Shown: positions 1 through 6,851, numbered from the stretch's first letter. The stretch: 7,616 bases of DNA from Anaerolineae bacterium (GCA_030620125.1 JAUXFI010000094.1:1-7616), one strand, 5' to 3'. Numbers and translations: made by a program. Notes: generated from the sequence alone by a model not told the origin.

Positions 1-1
1 T

Positions 2-691
2 GTCCTCCACTATAACCTACACAAGACCTTCAGCACCCCCCACGGCGGTGGCGGCCCCGGTTCCGGCCCAGTCGGCGCGGCCCCTTCGCTGGCTGACTTC
101 CTGCCCGGCCCCATCGTGGCGGTGGACCCTGAGCGGTCAGATGAGGAGGGTCCTTTCTTTACCTTCGTCTTCCCAGCCAAGTCCATCGGCCGGGTGAAGG
201 GTTTCTACGGCCACTTCGGTGTGCTGGTGCGGGCCTACACTTACATCCGCATGCTCGGCCCCGACGGCCTGCGGCGGGTGGCGGAGCACGCGGTGCTCAA
301 CGCCAACTATCTGATGAGCCAGGTCAAGGACACCTACCGGGTGCCCTACGATCGCATCTGCATGCACGAGTTTGTCCTGGCCGGTCCGCCCGAGGACGTG
401 CAGGCCGCCGGCGTGCACACGATGGATGTGGCCAAGCGGCTGATGGATTTCGGCTTCCATCCGCCCACGGTCTATTTCCCCTTGATCGTCCACGAGGCGC
501 TGATGATCGAGCCGACGGAGACGGAGAGCAAGGAAGCGCTGGACGGGTTCGCCGAGGCGCTGCTCTCTATCGCGGAGGAGGCCCGCACGGACCCCGACCT
601 GCTCCACCAGGCTCCCCACAACGCGCCTGTACGAAGGCTGGACGAGGTACAGGCGGCCAAAAAGTTGATCCTGCGCTGGGAGCCGGAGTAG
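2..691 (+). CDS. gcvPB: Glycine dehydrogenase (decarboxylating) subunit 2, C-terminal part (5' end outside window)
   Basis: This is the PLP-carrying subunit of the split P-protein of the glycine cleavage system. With GcvPA it decarboxylates glycine and passes the aminomethyl group to lipoyl H-protein in the cytoplasm. The frame is open from base 2, and 229 residues are visible of a family that usually has about 480-510. The fragment opens with LHYNLHKTFSTPHGGGGPG. The Lys at 23-25 is the Schiff-base lysine, followed by the His/Gly-rich loop typical of P-proteins. Further family blocks are the FYGHFGVLVRAYTYIRMLG stretch, MHEFVL, and the C-terminal APVRRLDEVQAAKK. A GTG at 116 also opens this frame but would discard the active-site lysine, so it is not the start. 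The stop TAG at 689-691 is followed by a terminator hairpin, so this is probably the last gene of its operon. Other gcv genes presumably lie upstream, outside the window. Confidence 0.96.
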   Translation, partial: VLHYNLHKTFSTPHGGGGPGSGPVGAAPSLADFLPGPIVAVDPERSDEEGPFFTFVFPAKSIGRVKGFYGHFGVLVRAYTYIRMLGPDGLRRVAEHAVLNANYLMSQVKDTYRVPYDRICMHEFVLAGPPEDVQAAGVHTMDVAKRLMDFGFHPPTVYFPLIVHEALMIEPTETESKEALDGFAEALLSIAEEARTDPDLLHQAPHNAPVRRLDEVQAAKKLILRWEPE

Positions 692-725
692 GAACGCAGG
701 GCGAGTTATCATCCTGTGCAACGAC

Positions 726-752
726 CAGGCCTGCCCCTCCGGGGCAGGCCTG
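726..752 (+). terminator. Terminator-like hairpin after gcvPB
   Basis: There is a perfect 12-bp stem: CAGGCCTGCCCC at 726-737 pairs with GGGGCAGGCCTG at 741-752 across a 3-base loop (TCC). It lies 34 bases after the gcvPB stop and just before the promoter of the next unit. The tract that follows is poor in T (CGTTTCAC), so intrinsic termination may be weak. The position and stability still make it the best candidate for the end of the gcv transcript. Confidence 0.75.
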
Positions 753-775
753 CGTTTCACTACAAACGCTGCGAG

Positions 776-804
776 TTGACCACACGCCCCGACCGGGTTA
801 TACT
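776..804 (+). promoter_or_regulatory. Sigma70-type promoter for the ABC exporter unit
   Basis: The -35 box is TTGACC (776-781) and the -10 box is TATACT (799-804), separated by exactly 17 bp. Each box differs from consensus at one position. Transcription would start at about 810-812. The site lies between the gcvPB terminator and the first exporter gene, where a promoter is expected. No other promoter this good is visible before either of the two downstream genes of the unit, which favours one transcript for all three. Only the sequence match supports this. Confidence 0.7.
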
Positions 805-813
805 GGGCGCACC

Positions 814-868
814 TTGATTCTGTGAACTCGGGTGATCTATCGTGTATTTCTTCCATCCGCGGTCATCC
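814..868 (+). repeat. Possible degenerate dispersed repeat in the leader (GTGATC/ATCCGCGGTCATCC type)
   Basis: The leader reads like a decayed copy of the short-period 'ATCTGTG...ATCCGCGGTCATCC' repeats that occur between genes in many environmental bacterial genomes. The recognition comes from memory of such repeats, and only one copy is in this window. It matters because the alternative upstream start (GTG at 832) lies inside it, which argues that the codons before 892 are not genuine coding sequence. Confidence 0.3.
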
Positions 869-891
869 CTCCCGCACAAAAAGGCGACTCG

Positions 892-2649
892 TTGACCAAG
901 AGAGAATTCAGACTCAAAGACGAATATCGCTACAACCGCTCTAGCCCGGTGCGCTGGGTCGTCTCCCACCTGCTGCGCTACCCGATCCTGCCACTGATCA
1001 CGATCCTGGCGGCAGTCCTCAACAACGTGTGTTACAGCTACATCCAGGTCTGCGTGGGCCGGGCCTTCGACCTGATCACCTCGCCCGGCTGGGAGACGAC
1101 CGCGCTGCTGGGGCTGGCGGCGCTGGCGTTGGGGTCAGCCGTTGGTCAAGGAGTGACGGGCCTGGCACGCAACTATGGCACCGAATTCCTGGCCCAACGG
1201 GTCGAGCGGGACGCACGTGACGAGCTTTACGTCAGCTTGCTGGGCAAGAGCCAGACGTTTCACGGCCAGCAGCGGATTGGGGACATCATGGCCCGCGCCA
1301 CCAACGACGTGCACATGCTCAACCTCATGTTCAGCCCCGGCCTGATGCTGATCACCGACTCGGTTATGTCAGTCATCGTCCCCATCGTCCTCATCGGCCA
1401 GCTCAATGCCAGGCTGTTGCCCGTTCCCACTATCTTTGTCGTCCTGCTGATCATCACAGTGGCCGATTACAACCGGCGGCTCGCGCCGGTCAGCATCGCC
1501 CGGCGCGAGCAATTCGGCGAGATGAACGCCGGGCTTGCGGAGGCCATCGCCGGAATCGAGGTCGTCAAAGCGAACGCCATGGAACGGTACGAGTGGAGCA
1601 AGTTCACCCACAACGCTCGCCTGTTCCGCGATTACTTTGTGCAGCAGGGAGAAATCCAGGCCCGTTACTTGCCAATGTTGGTCTTTAGCCTGGCCTGGGC
1701 CGGTGGTTTCCTGCACGTGCTCTTGCTCTGGCAGGCAGGCACGATCACGCTCGGCCAAGTCGTGACCTTTATGGGATTGATGGGCGCGCTGCGTTTCCCC
1801 ACGTTCATCTCTATCTTTTCCTTCAACCTGGTGCAGTTGGGGATCGCCAGCGCCGGGCGGATTCTGGAGCTGATTAACACGGAGACGGAGCTAGACGAGA
1901 ACGAAGCCGGCGTGGCCCAGACGATCCAGGGCGAAGTGATCTTTGAGAACGTCAGCTTTGGCTACGACGGCGGCGTTCCCGTGCTGAGCAACGTCAGCTT
2001 CACCGCCCGACCAGGGAAGACAATTGCCATTGTGGGGCAAACCGGCTCCGGCAAGACCACGCTCACACGGCTGATCAACCGCATCTTTGATGCCGCTGGC
2101 GGGCGGGTGCTCGTGGAAGGCGTGGACGTGCGTGACTGGAGCCTCGAGTCGCTGCGCTCGCAGATTTCGACCATCGAGCAGGACGTGTTTCTCTTCTCCC
2201 GCACACTGGCGGAGAATATCGCCTTTGGCTGCGCCGGCGCTACCCAGGAAGAGATCGAGCAAGCGGCGCGCGAGGCGCAGGCGCACGAGTTCATCACCAG
2301 CTTTGACGGCGGCTACGAGACCGAGGTGGGCGAGCGCGGCGTGACCCTCTCCGGTGGGGAACGACAGCGCATCGCCATCGCCCGCGCGTTCCTCACCAAC
2401 CCGCGCATCCTGATCCTGGACGACAGCACCAGCGCCATAGACAGCGCCACGGAAGACCAGATCCAGCGGGCGATGAAGCGCATCAGCAGCCAGCGAACGA
2501 CGTTCCTCATCACCCACCGCCTGAGCCAGATCCGCTGGGCAGACCGCATCCTCGTCTTGCGCCGGGGCGAGCTGGTGGACCAGGGGACGCACGAGGAGTT
2601 GTTGGAGCGCAGCCCCGATTATCGCCGTATCTTTGCACGGTATGATTGA
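892..2649 (+). CDS. ABC exporter half-transporter 1 (permease-ATPase fusion; degenerate-site partner)
   Basis: This is a multidrug/lipid-type (type IV, MsbA-like) ABC exporter half in the inner membrane, 585 residues from the TTG at 892. Six membrane helices lie at roughly residues 32-54, 69-90, 145-165, 168-190, 256-278 and 282-300. The ATPase domain follows: Walker A GQTGSGKT (382-389), a Q-loop Gln in IEQDVFLF, signature LSGGE (486-490), Walker B ILILDD (Asp510, Asp511) and H-loop His542. The residue after the Walker B Asp is Asp, not the catalytic Glu, as in the degenerate half of heterodimeric exporters. The TTG at 892 has AAGGCG five bases upstream. A GTG at 832 would add 20 residues but has no ribosome binding site and lies in repeat-like DNA. 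The partner is the gene at 3233. The substrate cannot be told from the sequence. Confidence 0.93.
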   Translation: MTKREFRLKDEYRYNRSSPVRWVVSHLLRYPILPLITILAAVLNNVCYSYIQVCVGRAFDLITSPGWETTALLGLAALALGSAVGQGVTGLARNYGTEFLAQRVERDARDELYVSLLGKSQTFHGQQRIGDIMARATNDVHMLNLMFSPGLMLITDSVMSVIVPIVLIGQLNARLLPVPTIFVVLLIITVADYNRRLAPVSIARREQFGEMNAGLAEAIAGIEVVKANAMERYEWSKFTHNARLFRDYFVQQGEIQARYLPMLVFSLAWAGGFLHVLLLWQAGTITLGQVVTFMGLMGALRFPTFISIFSFNLVQLGIASAGRILELINTETELDENEAGVAQTIQGEVIFENVSFGYDGGVPVLSNVSFTARPGKTIAIVGQTGSGKTTLTRLINRIFDAAGGRVLVEGVDVRDWSLESLRSQISTIEQDVFLFSRTLAENIAFGCAGATQEEIEQAAREAQAHEFITSFDGGYETEVGERGVTLSGGERQRIAIARAFLTNPRILILDDSTSAIDSATEDQIQRAMKRISSQRTTFLITHRLSQIRWADRILVLRRGELVDQGTHEELLERSPDYRRIFARYD

Positions 2650-2679
2650 AACGTAAGACGTAAGGCGTAAAACGTAAGG
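2647..2679 (-). repeat. Left heptad-repeat arm of inverted pair flanking the four-helix-bundle gene
   Basis: Four consecutive 7-base units (2648-2675) read RARRCGT on the + strand, i.e. ACGYYTY on the - strand, with a partial fifth to 2679. The arm begins on the stop codon of exporter half 1. It is the inverted counterpart of the array at 3183-3215. Pairing base 2679 with 3183 and moving outward to 2647/3215 gives 33 positions: 29 Watson-Crick pairs, 3 G-U pairs in RNA (2665, 2664, 2657) and one A/C mismatch (2655/3207). The innermost 14 pairs are perfect. Confidence 0.9.
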
Positions 2680-2693
2680 CTCGAGGGGGTGAG

Positions 2694-3182
2694 ATGCAAT
2701 ACGGCGAGTGGGAACGATCGGTTCCAGAGACGATTAGGGCAGATTCGCTCTGGAAGGTAAAAGCGTACCGGCTGGCTTTGTTTTTGACTGACTTGGGCTG
2801 GCACGACGTTACCAAACTGATGCGAGATCGGCGCACCATTGCACTGGCCGATCAGTTGTATCGCGCCCTCGGATCCATCAGTGCGAATCTGGCCGAAGGT
2901 TATTCACGTGGCACAGGCAAAGATCGCGCTCGCTTCTACGAGTATTCCCTGGGTTCGGCCCGCGAGAGCCGAGATTGGTACTACAAAGGGCGGCACATTC
3001 TGGGAGAAAATGTCATGCAACACCGCTTACAACTACTGACCGAGGTCATCCGCTTGTTGCTGACTATGGTTCCACAACAACGTGGACGTGTTCTTCGTGA
3101 GGGAAAAGTTCCTTATCAGGCCACTGTGCTAGACGTAGCAGAAGAATCGCTGGAAAATCTGCTTAAAAACGTCCCTCTCTAA
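2694..3182 (+). CDS. Four-helix-bundle protein (23S rRNA intervening-sequence protein family)
   Basis: This is a small cytoplasmic protein of 162 residues. Its core matches the four-helix-bundle family first seen as proteins encoded by 23S rRNA intervening sequences and related to the Avd accessory proteins of diversity-generating retroelements. The hallmark is SISANLAEGYSRG at residues 61-73 followed by RFYEYSLGSARESRDW (80-95). Predicted helices fall near 19-35, 46-69, 74-105 and 108-126. Family members are usually about 115-130 residues, so this one has short N- and C-terminal extensions. GAGGGG at 2683-2688 sits five bases before the ATG. The gene separates the two halves of an ABC exporter and lies between complementary repeat arms. 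It is also less GC-rich than its neighbours: bases 3001-3060 are 50% GC by hand count, against 73% for 4681-4740. It was probably inserted. Its biochemical function is unknown, and nothing ties it directly to transport. Confidence 0.88.
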   Translation: MQYGEWERSVPETIRADSLWKVKAYRLALFLTDLGWHDVTKLMRDRRTIALADQLYRALGSISANLAEGYSRGTGKDRARFYEYSLGSARESRDWYYKGRHILGENVMQHRLQLLTEVIRLLLTMVPQQRGRVLREGKVPYQATVLDVAEESLENLLKNVPL

Positions 3183-3225
3183 CCTTACGTTTTACGTTTT
3201 ACGTTTCACGTTTCACGTTTCACGG
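3183..3225 (+). repeat. Right heptad-repeat arm of inverted pair
   Basis: Five full 7-base units run in register from 3186 to 3220: TACGTTT three times, then CACGTTT twice, followed by a partial CACGG. The array starts directly after the TAA of the four-helix-bundle gene (3180-3182). It ends against the ribosome binding site GGAG (3224-3227) of exporter half 2. Bases 3183-3215 are complementary to 2647-2679. The same unit type (CACGTTT) recurs at 7275-7316. Confidence 0.92.
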
Positions 3226-3232
3226 AGATACA

Positions 3233-5050
3233 ATGGGCTTTATCCTGGACGGCCTCGACACCGAGGCTTACGACCGCACTTACAGCGATAGGGAACTGAT
3301 CCGCCGGATCGCCGGCTATTTCCGGCCGTACGGCCGGCAGATGATCCTGGTCGCCATCATGCTCGCGCTTAACTCGGCGGCCGGCACCGGTGGCCCCATC
3401 CTCATATCCAACGGCATAGACAAGGTGGCTCAAAACCCATCGGTCGAGGCTACGCTGCTTTTGGCGGGCGGCGTGCTCCTGCTGGGAGTGGCGGCCTGGA
3501 CCTTTCACTACGTCCGCCAACTGTTCTCTGCCCGCATCGTGGGAGACGTGGTGCTCAAGATACGGGAAGATGTCTTCAACGCTACCATCGGACACGACCT
3601 TTCCTTCTACGACGAGCACCCCTCTGGCAAGATCGTCAGCCGGGTCACGTCAGACACGCAGGACTTTGCCGAAGTGGTCACCCTGACGATAAACCTGCTC
3701 AGCCAGGGATTGCTGGTCGTCATTCTTTCGACCTGGCTGTTCAGCATCAACGTCTGGCTCACGCTGCTGTTGCTGGGCATGACGCCGCTTGCGGTCGCGA
3801 TTGCGCTCAGCTTTCGGCGCGTCGCCCGCAGAGTCACCCAGCGCGCCCGCCGGGTGACGGCCAAGATCAACGCGCAGATACAGGAGTCGATCAGCGGGAT
3901 CATGGTCGCCAAGAGCTTTCGGCAGGAACGCGCCATCTACGACGACTTTGACACCACGAACAAGCAAGCCTACCAGGTGGGAGTGCGCCGTGGCCTGACG
4001 CTCAACACCATCTTCCCGGTCATAGGGTTCGCTTCCGGCTTTGGGGTGGCCACGCTGATCTACGCCGGGGGGCTGGCAACGCGGGGCGGGGCGGTGAGTC
4101 CCGGCAACTGGTACCTGTTCATGCAGGCCGTAGGGTTCTACTGGTGGCCGCTGATGAACATCGCCTCTTTCTGGAGCCAGTTCCAGGATGGCCTGTCGGC
4201 CGCGGAACGGGTGTTTGCGCTGATTGACCTCGAGCCACGGGTGGTGCAGGAGGCAGCCGAACCGGTGGAGCAGATCGAGGGCCAGATAACGTTCCGCGAC
4301 CTGACCTTTGCCTACACGGATGCGGAGGTCGTGCTGCCCGACTTTACGCTACAAGTCCACCCCAAGGAGACGCTGGCCCTGGTGGGCCACACCGGCGCGG
4401 GCAAGAGCAGCGTGGCCCGATTGATCGCCCGTTTCTACGAATTCCAGGGGGGAGAGTTGCTGATTGACGGCCGCGACATCCGCCGGCTGGACCTGGGCCA
4501 GTACCGCCGGCACATTGGCGTCGTTCCGCAGGAGCCGTTTCTCTTTTCCGGCACGGTGAGGGATAACATCCGCTACGGTCAGCCAGACGCAACCGAAGAA
4601 GAGGTGCGCGAAGCGGCGATGAGTATCAGCGCTGGCGACTGGCTATCCGGTCTGCCGGCTGGCCTGGACACCGACGTGGGCGAGCGCGGCGCCAACCTCT
4701 CGATGGGACAGCGGCAACTGGTCGCGCTGGCCCGCGTGCTGCTCAAGGACCCGGCCATCTTTATCCTCGACGAGGCGACTGCCAGCGTGGACCCCTTCAC
4801 CGAGGCGCAGATCCAGGAGGGGCTGGACACGATCATGCGCGACCGGACGGCCATCGTCATCGCCCACCGGCTGTCCACTGTCAAGCATGCTGACCGGACC
4901 ATCGTGATGGACCACGGCCGGATCATCGAAGAGGGCACCCACGACAGCCTGATGGCCCAAGGCGGCCATTATGCGGAACTGTATAACACATACTTCCGGC
5001 ACCAATCGTTAGAGTACATCGAGCGTTTCGGCGATTCGTCACCTGTCTAG
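3233..5050 (+). CDS. ABC exporter half-transporter 2 (permease-ATPase fusion; catalytic-Glu partner)
   Basis: This is the second MsbA-like half-transporter of the inner membrane, 605 residues. The six-helix domain spans roughly residues 20-320, with coupling-type sequence ESISGIMVAKSFRQE between helices 4 and 5. In the ATPase domain Walker A is GHTGAGKS (385-392), the Q-loop is VPQEPFLFSGT, the signature is LSMGQ (489-493), Walker B is FILDE (Asp513, catalytic Glu514), and the H-loop His is 545. The signature has Met in place of the first Gly of LSGGQ. In a head-to-tail dimer this altered signature faces the Walker A/B of half 1, whose catalytic residue is Asp. The intact Glu514 site faces the normal LSGGE of half 1. 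That reciprocal pattern is what heterodimeric exporters such as TM287/288 or BmrCD show in principle. GGAG at 3224-3227 is five bases before the ATG. The substrate is unknown. Confidence 0.94.
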   Translation: MGFILDGLDTEAYDRTYSDRELIRRIAGYFRPYGRQMILVAIMLALNSAAGTGGPILISNGIDKVAQNPSVEATLLLAGGVLLLGVAAWTFHYVRQLFSARIVGDVVLKIREDVFNATIGHDLSFYDEHPSGKIVSRVTSDTQDFAEVVTLTINLLSQGLLVVILSTWLFSINVWLTLLLLGMTPLAVAIALSFRRVARRVTQRARRVTAKINAQIQESISGIMVAKSFRQERAIYDDFDTTNKQAYQVGVRRGLTLNTIFPVIGFASGFGVATLIYAGGLATRGGAVSPGNWYLFMQAVGFYWWPLMNIASFWSQFQDGLSAAERVFALIDLEPRVVQEAAEPVEQIEGQITFRDLTFAYTDAEVVLPDFTLQVHPKETLALVGHTGAGKSSVARLIARFYEFQGGELLIDGRDIRRLDLGQYRRHIGVVPQEPFLFSGTVRDNIRYGQPDATEEEVREAAMSISAGDWLSGLPAGLDTDVGERGANLSMGQRQLVALARVLLKDPAIFILDEATASVDPFTEAQIQEGLDTIMRDRTAIVIAHRLSTVKHADRTIVMDHGRIIEEGTHDSLMAQGGHYAELYNTYFRHQSLEYIERFGDSSPV

Positions 5051-5062
5051 TTGGCAGATCCC

Positions 5063-5255
5063 TTCCCGGAAGCTCCAGAGTGACCCGCCTGGCACTCGAT
5101 TTCAAACTTCCGGGGTAACTACAGACGGGAGAACCCTTGCGAAGGTTTTGTGAGAGCTTTCGGGCCAAAAGCGCCTTTGCCTACCGAAAGTTGCCCCGGC
5201 GACGAGCCCATTCGCAACCTTCGCAAGGATGGCTGGGGTAGTTACCTTCCGGGAA
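5063..5255. repeat. Nested inverted-repeat element between exporter half 2 and the permease gene
   Basis: Four nested complementary segments lie in this gene-free stretch (5051-5292). TTCCCGGAAG (5063-5072) pairs with 5246-5255, 10 bp. GGTAACTAC (5114-5122) pairs with 5238-5246, 9 bp. CCTTGCGAAGGTT (5135-5147) pairs with 5216-5228, 13 bp. CTTTCGG (5157-5163) pairs with CCGAAAG (5184-5190), 7 bp, extended by one G-U and one A-U pair. Bases 5065-5072 could instead pair with CTTCCGGG at 5107-5114, giving an alternative local hairpin. The 13-bp arms each also contain a small hairpin (CCTT-GCG-AAGG, CCTT-CGC-AAGG). No T-tract follows, so this is not an ordinary intrinsic terminator. It may be a dispersed palindromic element, a structured leader of the next gene, or both. 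I saw no convincing promoter in 5051-5292. Confidence 0.8.
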
Positions 5256-5292
5256 AGTGGTCTGAACGCCTACAGTCTAGGGAGGAATCTCT

Positions 5293-6843
5293 ATGAACTT
5301 GCTGGCCTTGCTGCTGGCCCTTTCGCCGGTGATCGTTATCTTTTTGCTACTGACCCTGCGCCGCACCGCCGCCGACGTGGCGGGCCTCATCGGCTGGATC
5401 GTCACGCTGGTTGTGGCCTGGCTCTGTTTTCAGACAGACCTGGTCGTCGCGCTCCGGGCCAGCCTGGCGGGGGTCGTGGCCTCGCTCCCCATCTCCCTGG
5501 TCGTGGCTGCCTCGATCCTGCAGGTGACGATCATGCTGGAGACGGGAGCCATCGCCCGGGTGGTGGCGCTCATCAAGTCGGTCGCGCCGGGCGACCAGGT
5601 GGTCCAGATCATGCTCATCAACGTGGGCTTTGGCACCCTGTTGACGGCCCTGGGGGCGGTACCGGTCTCCATTCTGCCGCCCATCATGCTGGCACTGGGC
5701 TATTCCTCCTTCGCCGCCATCGCCCTGCCCGCCATCGGCTACGACGCCCTCTGCACCTACGCGCTGCTGGGCATCCCGGTGGTGGTCTTTGCCGACTTTG
5801 TCGGCCAGCCGGTGGATCAGGTGGGAGGCTACTTTGCCCGCTACATGCCCGTCATCAGCACCTGCATCGGCCTGGGGATGGTGTGGATCGTCGGGCGGTG
5901 GAAGCTGGTGTTGAAGGGGCTGGTCCCCATCCTCGTCGCCGGGCTGACGGCTGGCTTCATCGCCATCGGCATGAACGCGCTGGGCATGGTGACGACGACC
6001 GGCATCATCGCCGGGTTGGGCGTGATATTGGCGATGATCGTCTACCTCAAGGTCACCGGGCGCGCGATCATTGACCGGAGCGGGCTGGGCCGGGAGGACC
6101 TGGCGGCCGAGGAACACCTGTCGCTCTGGGCAGCCATCTTGCCCTGGATCATCCTGACCGTCGCCTCGCTGCTCATCAACGCCCCTTTTCTCCCCTTCTT
6201 CGACCTGACCTTTAACCGGCTGGCGATGCCGCTAGAGATCATCCCCGGCGCGCCGGAGAAGCTGCGATTCTTCTGGCAGGCGTATTTCTGGATCACGGTG
6301 AGCACCGCGCTGGCGCTCCCCTTCCTCAAACCGACGCGGGCGCAACTCGGCGACTCGCTACGCAAGTGGCTGAAACGAGCGCCGCGGCCGGTGTTCGCAG
6401 CGGCGATCTTTTTCGCCATTGCCTTCGTCATCAACCATTCGGGCAAAGGGGCCGGCTGGCAACTGGCCGATCCTAGCCACAACATGGTACAGGTGATAGC
6501 GGATGCTTCCGCCGTGGCGTTCGGCCGGCTCTATCCCCTCGTCGCGCCATTCCTGGGGTTGCTGGGCGGGTTCATCAGCGGGTCCGAAACCTCCGCCATC
6601 GCCATGCTGACCTCGCTCCACCTCTCGACGGCGGAACGCATCGGCGCGGTGGGGCTGGTGGTCGCGGCCGCCAGCGGGATCGGCGGGGGGCTGGCCAGCG
6701 TCATCTCGCCGGCCAAGCTGCAGAACGCCTCGGCCAGCATTGACCGCATCGGCGAGGAGGCGCAGGTGATCCGCACGACGTTCGTGATCTCGCTGGTCAT
6801 CACCGCCGTCTGCGCCGTGATGACCCTGCTGTGGGCGTTCTGA
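5293..6843 (+). CDS. L-lactate permease (LctP) family transporter, divergent
   Basis: This is an integral membrane carrier of 516 residues, close to the 530-560 usual for the LctP family, whose known members move lactate or glycolate with protons. Almost the whole chain is hydrophobic, with about 12-14 membrane segments. Family features include the early block INVGFGTLLTALGAVPVSI and a LALGYSSFAAIALPAIGYDA stretch. Others are GGFISGSETSAIAM (residues 425-438) and GIGGGLASVISPAKLQNAS (462-480), the counterparts of the family's GTFITGSNT and GGVMGKMISPQ motifs. The usual EGAAGFGTP motif is replaced by NVGFGTLL, and SPQ is replaced by SPAK, so the substrate may differ from lactate. GGAGGA (5281-5286) lies six bases before the ATG, a strong ribosome binding site. 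No promoter is evident; the structured region upstream could carry control. The stop TGA is at 6841-6843. Confidence 0.85.
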   Translation: MNLLALLLALSPVIVIFLLLTLRRTAADVAGLIGWIVTLVVAWLCFQTDLVVALRASLAGVVASLPISLVVAASILQVTIMLETGAIARVVALIKSVAPGDQVVQIMLINVGFGTLLTALGAVPVSILPPIMLALGYSSFAAIALPAIGYDALCTYALLGIPVVVFADFVGQPVDQVGGYFARYMPVISTCIGLGMVWIVGRWKLVLKGLVPILVAGLTAGFIAIGMNALGMVTTTGIIAGLGVILAMIVYLKVTGRAIIDRSGLGREDLAAEEHLSLWAAILPWIILTVASLLINAPFLPFFDLTFNRLAMPLEIIPGAPEKLRFFWQAYFWITVSTALALPFLKPTRAQLGDSLRKWLKRAPRPVFAAAIFFAIAFVINHSGKGAGWQLADPSHNMVQVIADASAVAFGRLYPLVAPFLGLLGGFISGSETSAIAMLTSLHLSTAERIGAVGLVVAAASGIGGGLASVISPAKLQNASASIDRIGEEAQVIRTTFVISLVITAVCAVMTLLWAF

Positions 6844-6851
6844 TGCATTTA

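Noticed and set aside
116..691. A complete gene starting at GTG 116
   Set aside because: The frame is open to base 2, and the upstream codons include the PLP-lysine block of GcvPB, so this is the tail of a longer gene.
137..856. Long open frame on the - strand (239 codons)
   Set aside because: It lies antisense to gcvPB and crosses the terminator and promoter. Its Arg/His/Leu-rich product looks like the usual shadow of a high-GC gene.
1891..2592. Long open frame on the - strand (233 codons)
   Set aside because: It is antisense to the ATPase domain of exporter half 1, whose motifs prove the + strand frame is coding.
2694..3182. Four-helix-bundle gene as a diversity-generating retroelement accessory gene
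   Set aside because: There is no reverse transcriptase, template repeat or variable repeat anywhere in the window, so only the general family call is supported.
2647..3225. Heptad arrays as a CRISPR array
   Set aside because: The units are 7 bases long and directly adjacent, with no spacers, and no cas genes are present.
5063..5255. Nested dyad as an intrinsic terminator or a tRNA/T-box
   Set aside because: No T-tract follows the stems. The arms are too long-range for a tRNA cloverleaf, and no T-box consensus sequence is visible.
5229..6074. Open frame on the + strand, 281 codons, overlapping the permease gene
   Set aside because: The product is rich in Arg, His and Gly with no recognisable domain. 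The overlapping frame encodes a clear membrane carrier with a strong ribosome binding site.
5347..6117. Open frame on the - strand, 256 codons
   Set aside because: It is antisense to the permease gene and has a low-complexity Asp/His/Gln/Arg composition, typical of a shadow frame.
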